From positions 7,185 to 71,184 of the forward strand of contig JBFGNS010000003.1 of the NCBI GenBank assembly GCA_041574955.1: 64,000 nucleotides of DNA. The letters run 5' to 3'. The stretch is from CALZJC01 sp041574955. Its GTDB lineage: Bacteria; Acidobacteriota; Thermoanaerobaculia; Multivoradales; JAHEKO01. The notes beneath the pieces are model-generated. The model had not been told where the DNA came from. It made no database searches and saw nothing but the letters and a program-made list of their open reading frames with translations. Shown piece by piece: positions 8,081 through 16,156 of this stretch; the first letter of the stretch is position 1; every line of letters begins with the position of its first letter. The position numbers were made by a program, and so were the translations under genes.

Positions 8081-11000
8081 GCCTGACGCGCTCGGCCATC
8101 GACAACGACCGGGTCACCCTGGTGCTGCTGGCAGTGCTGCTGGTGGCCGGCATCCAGGCCTACCTGGGCATGCCGCAGGCCGAGGATCCGGGTTTCACCA
8201 TCCGCACCGCGATGGTGCTGACCTACTTTCCCGGCGCCAGCCCGCAGCGCGTCGAACAGCTGGTCACCGACAAGCTGGAGAAGGCGATCCAGGAGCTGCC
8301 GCAGCTCGAGTCGGTGGTCAGTCAGTCGAAGACCGGCGTGTCGATCGTGCTGGTCAACATCCTGGAGAGCTACCGCGAGATGCGGCCGATCTGGGACGAT
8401 CTGCGCCGCAAGGTCGACCGCGCGGCCGGCGAGCTGCCCGACGGCGTCATCGGGCCGACGGTCAACGACGAGTTCGGCGACGTCTTCGGCACGGTGGTCA
8501 CCGTCGCCGGCGACGGCTACTCCTACGCCGACCTCAAGCGCATCGCCGACGAGGTGCGCGACGAGCTGCTGCTGATCGGGGAGGTGGCCAAGGTCGACAT
8601 CTTCGGCGCCCAGCAGGAACGGGTGTTCGTCGAGTACTCGAACGCCCGGCTGGCGGAGCTCGGCCTGGCGCCGCTGCAGCTGCGCAACATCCTGGAGAGC
8701 CGCAACATCATCAACCCCGGCGGCGATATCCGCACCGACGAGGAGGTGATCGTCTTCGAGCCCACCGGCAGCTTCGAGTCGGTGGAGGACCTCAAGCGCA
8801 CGGTCATCACCCTGCCGGGGCGCAGCGAGCTGCTCTACCTGCAGGACGTGGCGACGATCTACCGCGGCTACGTCGACCCGCCGACCACCCGCATGCGCGC
8901 CAGCGGCGAGCCGGCGCTGGCGCTGGCGGTGTCGCTCAGGGAGGGCGGCAACATCCTCGACCTCGGCTCGGCGGTCGCGAGCACGGTCGAGCAGCTCCGC
9001 ACCATCTACCCGGTGGGAGTCGACTTCGACTTCGTGGCGTTCCAGGCGCAGGCGGTCGACCGCAAGGTGTCCGACTTCCTCGGCAATCTGGTGCAGGCGG
9101 TGGCCATCGTGCTGGCGGTGATGCTGCTGAGCCTCGGCCCGCGCACCGGGCTGGTGGTGGCCAGCCTGATCCCGATGGCGATGGTCGCCAGCTTCATCTT
9201 CATGGCGCTGTTCGACGTCGGCATCAACCAGATGTCGCTGGCGGCGCTGATCATCGCGCTCGGCTTGCTGGTGGACAACGCCATCGTGATGTCGGAGTCG
9301 ATCCTGGTCCAGATGGGGGAGGGCAGGCCGGCGGTCGAGGCGGCGGTGGATTCGGCCGCCGAGCTGCGCATGCCGCTGCTGACCTCGTCGCTGACCACCG
9401 CCGCCGCCTTCCTGCCGATCGCCCTGGCGCGCTCGACCACCGGCGAGTACACCCAGACGCTTTTCCAGGTGGTGACCATCACCCTGCTGTGCTCGTGGGT
9501 GCTGTCGCTGACCATGGTTCCGCTGCTGTGCGTGCTGTTTCTCAGACCGCGCCGGCGGGCGCCGGCGGCCGCCTTCGACACGCCGTTCTACCAGCGCTAC
9601 CGCCGGCTCCTGGTGGCCGTGCTGCGCCGTCCGTGGCTCAGCCTGGCGCTGGTGGCGCTGGTGTTCTTCGGCGCCCTGCAGCTGATGCGGCTGGTGCCCA
9701 AGATCTTCTTCCCGCCCAACGACCGGCCGACGCTGCTGGCCGAGCTGCGGCTGCCGACCGGCTCGCCGCTGTCGGCGACCGAGGCGCTGGTGGTGGAGGT
9801 GGAGGGTTTCCTGCGCGAGGAGCTGCTGCTGGCGCCGGCCGACCTGGCGGCCGGTGACGAGGGCGTCGTCAACTGGGCCAGCTTCATCGGCGAGGGCGCG
9901 CCGCGCTTCTTTCTCTCGTACACGCCGGAGCCGGCGAGCCCGGAGTTCGCCGTGCTGGTGATCAACGCCACGTCGCGCGAGTTCGTCGACGTCGCGGTCG
10001 GCCGGCTGCGGGAGTTCTGCCGCCGCTTCCCCGGCCTCAAGGCGCAGATCGACCCGCTGCCGCTGGGGCCGCCGGCGGCCAACCCGGTGGAGGTGCGCAT
10101 CTCGGGCCGCGACTCCGAGGAGCTGTTCGGGCTGGTGGCGGTGGTGCAGGAGCGGCTGCGCGCCATCCCGGGCACGCGCTCGATCGACGACGACTGGGGG
10201 GCGCGGTCGAAGAAGGTGGTGGTGCGCATCGACGAGGCGCGCGCCCGCCGCGCCGGGGTCAGCAACCAGGATGTGGCGCTGTCGCTGCAGACGGTGTTCT
10301 CGGGCTTCAACACCACCGAGTACCGCGAGGACGACAAGGTCATCCCGGTGGTGCTGCGCTCCGAGCAGGCGGGCGCGATCGACCCGGCGTCGTTCGCCAG
10401 CGTCAACGTCTTCTCGCAGGCCACCGGCCGGTCGGTGCCGCTGGCCCAGGTGGCGGAGATCGAGCTCGCCTGGCAGCCCGCCAACATTCGGCGGCGCAAC
10501 CGGCTGCGCACGGTGACCGTGACCTCGGACGTGGAGCCCGGCTACACCGCCAACGAGGTGATCCAGCAGCTCGAGCCCTGGTTGGCCGAGTCGAGCCAGG
10601 GTTGGCCGCGCGGCACAGGCTGGGAGATCGGCGGCGAGCAGGAGGCTTCGAACAAGGCCAACCGCTCGATCGTGGCGCAGCTGCCGGTCGCCGGGCTGAT
10701 CATCGTGCTGCTGCTGGTAGCGCAGTTCAACTCCATCCGCCGGCCGCTGATCATCCTGATCGCCATCCCGCTGGGGATCATCGGCGTGTCCGTCGGGCTG
10801 GTGGTGATGCGCTCCTACATCGGCTTCATGACCCTGCTTGGCATCATCTCGCTGTCGGGAATCGTCATCAACAACGCCATCGTGCTGCTCGACCGCATCC
10901 GGCTGCAGGAGCAGGTGCACGGCTCGAGCCCGCAGCAGGCGGTGATCGAGGCGGCGCAGCGCCGGCTGCGGCCGATCCTGCTCACCACCTTCACCACCCT

Positions 11001-11178
11001 CGGAGGGCTGATACCGCTCTATATCGGTGGCGGACCGATGTACCAGCCGATGGCAGTGGCGATCATGTTCGGGCTGCTGTTCGGCACCACCCTGACGCTC
11101 GGCATCGTGCCGGTGCTGTACGCGGTGATGTTCCGGGTGAGCTTCCGCGACTTCGCCCCCGGCGGGGCGGCGAGCTGA
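8077..11178 (+). CDS. RND multidrug-type efflux transporter (AcrB/HAE family inner membrane pump)
   Basis: 1033 residues, the normal size of AcrB-like pumps, begun by a GTG overlapping the adaptor stop. The first transmembrane segment (VTLVLLAVLLVAG) is followed by a large periplasmic loop, a block of five to six helices containing GLLVDNAIVMSES, a central helix after a cytoplasmic linker (RPWLSLALVALVFF), the second periplasmic loop and the last helix block (AQFNSIRRPLIILIAIPLG; GIISLSGIVINNAIVLLDR). The proton-relay position that reads DD in AcrB is DN here, as in many relatives of unknown substrate. With the adaptor and the TolC fusion it completes a tripartite exporter powered by the proton gradient. 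What is exported is not evident. Confidence 0.95.
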   Translation: MSLTRSAIDNDRVTLVLLAVLLVAGIQAYLGMPQAEDPGFTIRTAMVLTYFPGASPQRVEQLVTDKLEKAIQELPQLESVVSQSKTGVSIVLVNILESYREMRPIWDDLRRKVDRAAGELPDGVIGPTVNDEFGDVFGTVVTVAGDGYSYADLKRIADEVRDELLLIGEVAKVDIFGAQQERVFVEYSNARLAELGLAPLQLRNILESRNIINPGGDIRTDEEVIVFEPTGSFESVEDLKRTVITLPGRSELLYLQDVATIYRGYVDPPTTRMRASGEPALALAVSLREGGNILDLGSAVASTVEQLRTIYPVGVDFDFVAFQAQAVDRKVSDFLGNLVQAVAIVLAVMLLSLGPRTGLVVASLIPMAMVASFIFMALFDVGINQMSLAALIIALGLLVDNAIVMSESILVQMGEGRPAVEAAVDSAAELRMPLLTSSLTTAAAFLPIALARSTTGEYTQTLFQVVTITLLCSWVLSLTMVPLLCVLFLRPRRRAPAAAFDTPFYQRYRRLLVAVLRRPWLSLALVALVFFGALQLMRLVPKIFFPPNDRPTLLAELRLPTGSPLSATEALVVEVEGFLREELLLAPADLAAGDEGVVNWASFIGEGAPRFFLSYTPEPASPEFAVLVINATSREFVDVAVGRLREFCRRFPGLKAQIDPLPLGPPAANPVEVRISGRDSEELFGLVAVVQERLRAIPGTRSIDDDWGARSKKVVVRIDEARARRAGVSNQDVALSLQTVFSGFNTTEYREDDKVIPVVLRSEQAGAIDPASFASVNVFSQATGRSVPLAQVAEIELAWQPANIRRRNRLRTVTVTSDVEPGYTANEVIQQLEPWLAESSQGWPRGTGWEIGGEQEASNKANRSIVAQLPVAGLIIVLLLVAQFNSIRRPLIILIAIPLGIIGVSVGLVVMRSYIGFMTLLGIISLSGIVINNAIVLLDRIRLQEQVHGSSPQQAVIEAAQRRLRPILLTTFTTLGGLIPLYIGGGPMYQPMAVAIMFGLLFGTTLTLGIVPVLYAVMFRVSFRDFAPGGAAS

Positions 11179-11260
11179 AACCCTGGGGCCGGGAAAGCGG
11201 TAGAGTTTCTCGAGGGGGCGACCGCCGAGGGGCGCGCTCCGCAACCGATTGGAGGTCCCG

Positions 11261-13129
11261 ATGACGGCTCGCAAACCGGGCAGGTTCCTGCGCTTCGCCG
11301 GCGCGGTGTGGCGGGGTGTCGATCTCGCCAGCCGCCTGGTGCTGGCGCTTCTCGTGATAGCGGTGGTGGTCGCCCTCGCCATGCTGCTGCGCGGCCAGCC
11401 CCCCGAGGTGCCCGACGGCGCGGCGTTGGTGGTCGCACCGAGCGGCGTGCTGGTCGAGGAGCTCAGCGGCGACCCGACCGACCGGGCGCTCGACGAGCTC
11501 ACCGGCCAGGCGGTCGCCGAGACCCTGTGGCGCGATCTCGACGATGCCATCCGCGCTGCCGCCGGCGACGACCGCATCCGGGTGCTGGTGCTGGACCTCG
11601 ACGGCATGGTGGGCGGCGGTCTCGAGAAGCTGCAGGCGCTCGGCGCCGCCATCGACGAGTTCAAGCAGAGCGAGAAGCCGGTGATCGCGAGCGCCGACTT
11701 CTACGGCCGCGACGCCTACTACCTGGCCTCGGCCGCCGACGAGATCTACCTGAACCCCGAAGGGGCGGCGGTGCTCGACGGCTACGGCCGCTACCGCACC
11801 TACTACAAGGAGGGCATCGACCGCCTGGAGATCGACTGGAACGTCTTTCGCGTCGGCGAGTACAAGTCGGCGGTCGAGCCGTTCCTGCGTAACGACATGT
11901 CGCCGGAGGCGCGCCAGGCGAACCGAGAGTGGCTGGGTGATCTGTGGAGCTCTTGGACCGCCGACGTGTCGGCGGCGCGCGGCATGACGCTGGCCGAGCT
12001 GGGCGCCGTCATCGACGGCTTCGTGATGCGGGTTGCCGAGGCCGATGGCGACCTGGCGCAGGCGGCGCTCGCCGCGCGCCTGGTCGACCACCTGGCCAGC
12101 CGCGACCAGGTGCGGGACCGGCTGATCGAGCTGGTGGGCGAGGACGAGGAGACGCATTCGTTCCACCAGGTCGGGCACCGTGCCTACCTGGCAGCGCTGG
12201 GCGACGATCGGCGGCGCCGGCCGGTGGAAGGCAACGGCGTGGCGGTGGTGATCGCCAAGGGCACCATCCTCGACGGCAGCCAGCCACCGGGAGCGATCGG
12301 CGGCGACTCGACCGCCGCCCTGGTGCGTGACGCCCGCCACGACGACGCCAACAAGGCGATCGTCCTGCGGGTCGACTCCGGCGGCGGCAGCGCTTTCGCC
12401 TCGGAGGTGATCCGCCGCGAGCTGGAGCTGGCGCGCGAGGCGGGCAAGAAGGTGGTGGTGTCGATGGGCACGGTGGCGGCCTCGGGCGGCTACTGGATCT
12501 CGACCGCCTCGGACGAGATCTGGGCCAGCCCGACCACCATCACAGGCTCGATCGGCATCTTCGGCATGCTGCCGACCTTCCAGAAGCCGATGCAGAAGTA
12601 CCTCGGCTGGCGGGTGGACGGCGTCGGCACCAACTGGCTGGCGGGTGCGCTGAGGGTCGACCGGGCGCTCGATCCAGGGCTCGCCGAGATGATCCAGCTG
12701 ATGATCGAGGACGGTTACCGGGACTTCCTGGAGCGGGTCGCCGAGGCGCGCGACTCGACGCCGGAGCAGATCGACCAGATCGCCCGCGGCCGCGTGTGGA
12801 GCGGCGCCAACGCCCTCGAGCTGGGGCTGGTGGACCACCTCGGCGGCCTCGACGAGGCCGTCGCTTCCGCCGCCCGGCTGGCCGAGCTGGGCGAGAACTA
12901 CGCGGTGCGCTACGTCCAGCGCCAGCCCGGCTTCGGCGAACGGCTGCTGCGCAACCTGCTGAGCCGTGCCGGCGGCCGTCTCGCTCCCGAGCTGCGCCCG
13001 GCGCGGCGCGGCCACGCCGCGCCGGTGCGCGACTCGCTGCTCGAGCTGCTGCGGCGCGAGGCCGAGACGCTGGCGGCGCTCAACGATCCCAGCGGGGTCT
13101 ACGCCCTGTGCTTCTGCGCCGTCGAGTGA
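11261..13129 (+). CDS. sppA: Signal peptide peptidase SppA, 67K (long) type
   Basis: ATG at 11261 is preceded by a good ribosome site (ggagg at 11251-11255), preferred over the TTG at 11249. The 622-residue protein has an N-terminal membrane anchor (LVLALLVIAVVVALAMLL) and the tandem crotonase-like domains of long SppA. The Ser/Lys dyad is visible: Lys202 in VGEYKSAVEPFLR and Ser408 in TVAASGGYWIS. SppA degrades remnant signal peptides in the cytoplasmic membrane after secretion. It is followed 75 bases later by an exported PDZ protein, so the two may form an envelope-quality pair. A hexamer tagagt at 11201-11206 could be a -10 element for this gene. Confidence 0.94.
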   Translation: MTARKPGRFLRFAGAVWRGVDLASRLVLALLVIAVVVALAMLLRGQPPEVPDGAALVVAPSGVLVEELSGDPTDRALDELTGQAVAETLWRDLDDAIRAAAGDDRIRVLVLDLDGMVGGGLEKLQALGAAIDEFKQSEKPVIASADFYGRDAYYLASAADEIYLNPEGAAVLDGYGRYRTYYKEGIDRLEIDWNVFRVGEYKSAVEPFLRNDMSPEARQANREWLGDLWSSWTADVSAARGMTLAELGAVIDGFVMRVAEADGDLAQAALAARLVDHLASRDQVRDRLIELVGEDEETHSFHQVGHRAYLAALGDDRRRRPVEGNGVAVVIAKGTILDGSQPPGAIGGDSTAALVRDARHDDANKAIVLRVDSGGGSAFASEVIRRELELAREAGKKVVVSMGTVAASGGYWISTASDEIWASPTTITGSIGIFGMLPTFQKPMQKYLGWRVDGVGTNWLAGALRVDRALDPGLAEMIQLMIEDGYRDFLERVAEARDSTPEQIDQIARGRVWSGANALELGLVDHLGGLDEAVASAARLAELGENYAVRYVQRQPGFGERLLRNLLSRAGGRLAPELRPARRGHAAPVRDSLLELLRREAETLAALNDPSGVYALCFCAVE

Positions 13130-13204
13130 AGGCGGGTGCGCCGGGCGGGCGGAACTTCTGCCGCTCCCGGGCGTAGTAGCTGACAGCAAGAGGAGGATCG
13201 AGCC

Positions 13205-14071
13205 ATGCCCACCAAGCGACTGGGAACCGCCGTCCTGATCGTGATCGCCGCCGGAGCCGCAGCGCTGGTCGCGCTGCCGGCCTGGCTGGCCGCGCAACCC
13301 GCCGACGCCGGCGCGGCGACGCCGCCGGAGCCCGAGCTGACGGCGCGCGGCTTTCTCGGCGTCGCCGTGCACGACCTGACGCCCGAGCTGCGGCGCCACT
13401 TCGGCGTCGAGGGCGCCGGCGGCCTGCTGGTGGCGTCGGTGGCGGGCGGCAGCCCGGCGGCGGCGGCCGGCATCGAGGTCGGCGACGTGCTGGTGGCGGT
13501 GGCGGGCAGCGAGGTCGCCTCGTCGCGGCAGCTGCGCCGAGCGATCCGGCGGCTGGGCGGCGAGACGGTCACCGTCGAGCTGGTACGCGACGGTACGCCG
13601 CGGCGGCACGAGGTGACGCTGGGCGAGCGGCCGATGGCGGCGATCGGTGCGGCCGAAGTCTGGCCGCCGGACGGCACCGGTAGCTGGAACGCCGGGCAGT
13701 GGCAGGAGTGGGCGGAGCACTGGCAGGGGTGGGGTGAGCAGATGGCCGAGACCTGGGGCCGCTTCGGCGCCGAGATGGGCGAGGAGTGGGGTCGCCGGGG
13801 CGCCGAGATGGGCGAGCTCGGAGCCGAGATGGGCGGCCTGGGCGCCGACATCGGGCTCGAGGTGGCGCGCGCCATGGCCGAGATCGACTGGAGCGAGCTG
13901 GGGCTCGGTGTCGAGCGCTCGATGCGGTCGCTCGAAGAGGTCGACTGGGAGGAGATCTCCCGCCAGATCGAGCGCAGCCTCGAGCAGGCCGGCAGAGAGA
14001 TCGAGCGCAGCCTCGAGCAGATGGATCGCGAGCTCGATCGCGCCGAAGCCGAGCGCGACCCGAAAGACTGA
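13205..14071 (+). CDS. Exported PDZ-domain protein with repetitive amphipathic C-terminus
   Basis: A 288-residue protein with an N-terminal hydrophobic signal or anchor (LIVIAAGAAALVALPAWLAA). Residues about 47-140 are a single PDZ domain of the HtrA/DegP type (GFLGVAVHDL carboxylate-binding loop, SPAAAAGIEVGDVLVAVAG, VTVELVRDG). No protease domain is present. The second half is unusual: Trp-rich (QWQEWAEHWQGW), then GAEMG-type repeats, then two near copies of IERSLEQ(A/M) in a strongly acidic helix. This tail could be a coiled coil or surface helix that binds partners. It lies between sppA and a factor-independent terminator at 14098, so the sppA unit ends here. Function beyond peptide binding is not known. 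Confidence 0.8.
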   Translation: MPTKRLGTAVLIVIAAGAAALVALPAWLAAQPADAGAATPPEPELTARGFLGVAVHDLTPELRRHFGVEGAGGLLVASVAGGSPAAAAGIEVGDVLVAVAGSEVASSRQLRRAIRRLGGETVTVELVRDGTPRRHEVTLGERPMAAIGAAEVWPPDGTGSWNAGQWQEWAEHWQGWGEQMAETWGRFGAEMGEEWGRRGAEMGELGAEMGGLGADIGLEVARAMAEIDWSELGLGVERSMRSLEEVDWEEISRQIERSLEQAGREIERSLEQMDRELDRAEAERDPKD

Positions 14072-14097
14072 TCCGTCCGGCTCGGCCGGAGCGCTGC

Positions 14098-14126
14098 GGG
14101 CCGCTCTCGAAGCGGCCCGTTTCTTT
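14098..14126 (+). terminator. Factor-independent terminator after the PDZ gene
   Basis: Perfect eight-base inverted repeat gggccgct / agcggccc with a five-base loop (ctcga), followed by gtttcttt. It begins 27 bases after the PDZ stop codon and fits an intrinsic terminator for the sppA-PDZ transcript. Confidence 0.8.
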
Positions 14127-14138
14127 CGCGGGCCGGTG

Positions 14139-14162
14139 TCAGCGCCGGTTTTTTGGCGCTGA
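14139..14162. repeat. Perfect 8-bp inverted repeat with T-rich loop
   Basis: tcagcgcc and ggcgctga flank an eight-base loop ggtttttt. It lies 13 bases past the first terminator. The T-run is inside the loop, so it is not a classic terminator; it may be a backup transcription stop or a binding site. The rest of 14163-14397, upstream of the S8 protease gene, shows no gene. Confidence 0.5.
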
Positions 14163-14397
14163 TGGCGCCGAGAACCGTTTCGATCCGGGTCGGGCACGGG
14201 CTCGCAGCGCCTTCCCCGTGACGCCGCGGCGAGCCCGGGCAGGCGTCCCAAGTCTTTCAGCTGCGGGGTTTTGACGCCTCGACCGCGAGACCGCGAACCG
14301 CCCCGGCGGGGCCGATCCATCGATCCGCGCCGATGGTACGGGCCTTGCCGATGAATTTCCTGCCGGCGGGGCTGGACCGCCGCAGGGAGGGCCAGGG

Positions 14398-16125
14398 ATG
14401 AGAAGGCAAAGGAGCTTGTTTGGAGGAGTCGCGGGCGCGCCCGCGGGAGTGGCGCTGGCCGCCGCGCTGATGCTGCTGGGACCGATCCCGCCGCGGGCGG
14501 CGGACGCCGGGGCGACTACCCGCGTCATCGTCCAGGCGAGCGGCGCCGGCGAGGCGGCGGCGGCGGTTCGCGCCGCGGGCGGGCGGGTGACCCGCGAGCT
14601 GCCCATCGTGCGCGGCGCGGTCGCAGAGCTGACCGCCGGTCAGGCCGAGCGGCTGGCGACGCGCGCGGGCGTGCGCCTGGTAGCCGACCGCCGCGTCGAG
14701 CTGGCCGGCCGGGGCAACAAGAAAGGCGGCGGCTCGGCCGGCAGCACCCACTATCCGACCCTGATCGGCGCCGACCGCCTGCACGCCGAGGGCGTCACCG
14801 GCTACGGCGTCACCGTGGCGGTGGTGGACTCGGGCCTGTGGCCGGACTCGGACGTGCTGCTCGACAGCGGCGGCAGGTCGCGATTGCTGGCCAGCTACGA
14901 CGTGCTGGGCGGCCAGACCGGTACGGTGCGCGACGGCTACGGCCACGGCACCCACGTCAGCGGAGTGGCGGTGAGCCGCCGGCAGGGTCAGGGCAAGTTC
15001 GACGGCATCGCTCCCGACGCCGACCTGGTATCGGTGCGCGCCTTCGACGAGAGCGGCGTAGCCACCTACGCCGACGTGGTCACCGGACTGCAGTGGCTGC
15101 TGGACCACCAGAGCGTCTACGGCATCCGGGTGGTCAACCTGTCGTTCAGCGCGCCGCCGCGCTCCTACTACTGGGAGGATCCGATCAACCAGGCGGTGAT
15201 GGAGCTGTGGCGAGCCGGCATGGTGGTGGTGGCCTCGGCCGGCAACGGCGGCCCGCAGCCGATGACCATCGGAGTGCCGGCCAACCTGCCCTACCTCGTG
15301 ACCGTCGGTGCGATGACCGACAACTTCACCGCCGCCGACCCCGAGGACGACTACCTGGCTTCGTTCTCGGCCGCCGGGCCGACCTACGAGGGTTTCGTCA
15401 AGCCCGAGATCGTGGCGCCGGGCGGTCACGTGCGGGCGCTGATGGACCGCGGTGACGCCATTGCCCGCGCGCACCCCGAGTTCCACGACGGCAGCTACTA
15501 CTTCGAGATGTCGGGCACCTCGCAGGCGGCGGCGGTGGTGAGCGGGGTGGCGGCGCTGATGCTCCAGCAGTCGCCCCAGCTCACACCCGATGAGGTCAAG
15601 TACCGGCTGATGGCCTCGGCGAGCCCGGCGACCAACGCCGGCGGTACGCTGATCTACTCGATCTTCCAGCAGGGGGCCGGCCTGGTGAACGCCTACGAGG
15701 CGGTGCGCGGCTCGTTCGGCGACGACTGCCTTCTGTCGTGCGATGCCGCCCTCCGCGCCAACCAGGGGCTCGACATCGACGCTGACCTCGCCGGCCTGCT
15801 GCACTTCTCCGGCCCGGCCGACGCCTACGACACCGTGGTCCGCAAGGGCGGCGAGGAGCGCACCGTCCGCACCTACTTCGTGACCGACGCCCTGGGTGAG
15901 CCGCTGGCCGGTCACGGCTTCGCCTGGTCCGGCGGCTATGCGCGCGATGCGGGCTTCCTGTGGTCGGACGGCTTCGTCTGGTCGGACGGCTTCTTGTGGG
16001 CCGACGGCTATCTGTGGTCGGACGGTTTCGTGTGGGCCGACGGGCTGCTGTGGGCCGACGGCTACCTGTGGTCCGACGGGCTGGCCGAGCCGATGTCGGT
16101 CAACGTCTGGGTACCCCAGCAGTAG
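14398..16125 (+). CDS. Secreted S8 family serine protease (subtilase) with C-terminal hexapeptide repeats
   Basis: 575 residues with an N-terminal signal peptide (ALAAALMLLGPIPPRAADA), an inhibitor I9-like propeptide region (about 41-100, TRVIVQASGAG to VRLVADRRVEL) and a subtilisin catalytic domain. The triad is Asp144 (VVDSG), His186 (GHGTHVSG) and Ser375 (SGTSQAAA), with oxyanion Asn283 (ASAGNGG). After the catalytic domain comes a short beta-rich stretch and, at 519-561, seven perfect-length hexapeptides of the form G-(F/Y/L)-(L/V)-W-(S/A)-D before the final residues. The protein should be exported and autoprocessed. It sits alone between a terminator upstream and a convergent operon. A ribosome site (ggagg) precedes the ATG. 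Confidence 0.93.
   Translation: MRRQRSLFGGVAGAPAGVALAAALMLLGPIPPRAADAGATTRVIVQASGAGEAAAAVRAAGGRVTRELPIVRGAVAELTAGQAERLATRAGVRLVADRRVELAGRGNKKGGGSAGSTHYPTLIGADRLHAEGVTGYGVTVAVVDSGLWPDSDVLLDSGGRSRLLASYDVLGGQTGTVRDGYGHGTHVSGVAVSRRQGQGKFDGIAPDADLVSVRAFDESGVATYADVVTGLQWLLDHQSVYGIRVVNLSFSAPPRSYYWEDPINQAVMELWRAGMVVVASAGNGGPQPMTIGVPANLPYLVTVGAMTDNFTAADPEDDYLASFSAAGPTYEGFVKPEIVAPGGHVRALMDRGDAIARAHPEFHDGSYYFEMSGTSQAAAVVSGVAALMLQQSPQLTPDEVKYRLMASASPATNAGGTLIYSIFQQGAGLVNAYEAVRGSFGDDCLLSCDAALRANQGLDIDADLAGLLHFSGPADAYDTVVRKGGEERTVRTYFVTDALGEPLAGHGFAWSGGYARDAGFLWSDGFVWSDGFLWADGYLWSDGFVWADGLLWADGYLWSDGLAEPMSVNVWVPQQ
15952..16077 (+). repeat. Seven tandem 18-bp coding repeats (G-F-L-W-S-D hexapeptides)
   Basis: Seven in-frame 18-base units in the protease tail encode GFLWSD, GFVWSD, GFLWAD, GYLWSD, GFVWAD, GLLWAD and GYLWSD. 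Trp, Asp and Gly are invariant while codons vary, so the repeat is kept at protein level rather than by recent DNA duplication. Confidence 0.95.
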
Positions 16126-16156
16126 CCGGGACGCCGCCACCGGCGGCGGCGCTCGC

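Noticed and set aside
7870..11664. 1264-codon minus-strand open frame
   Set aside because: Antisense to the RND pump; low-complexity Arg/His/Gln composition, no motif.
14163..14397. Promoter ttgacg at about 14273 for the S8 protease
   Set aside because: No -10 hexamer at a suitable distance could be found.
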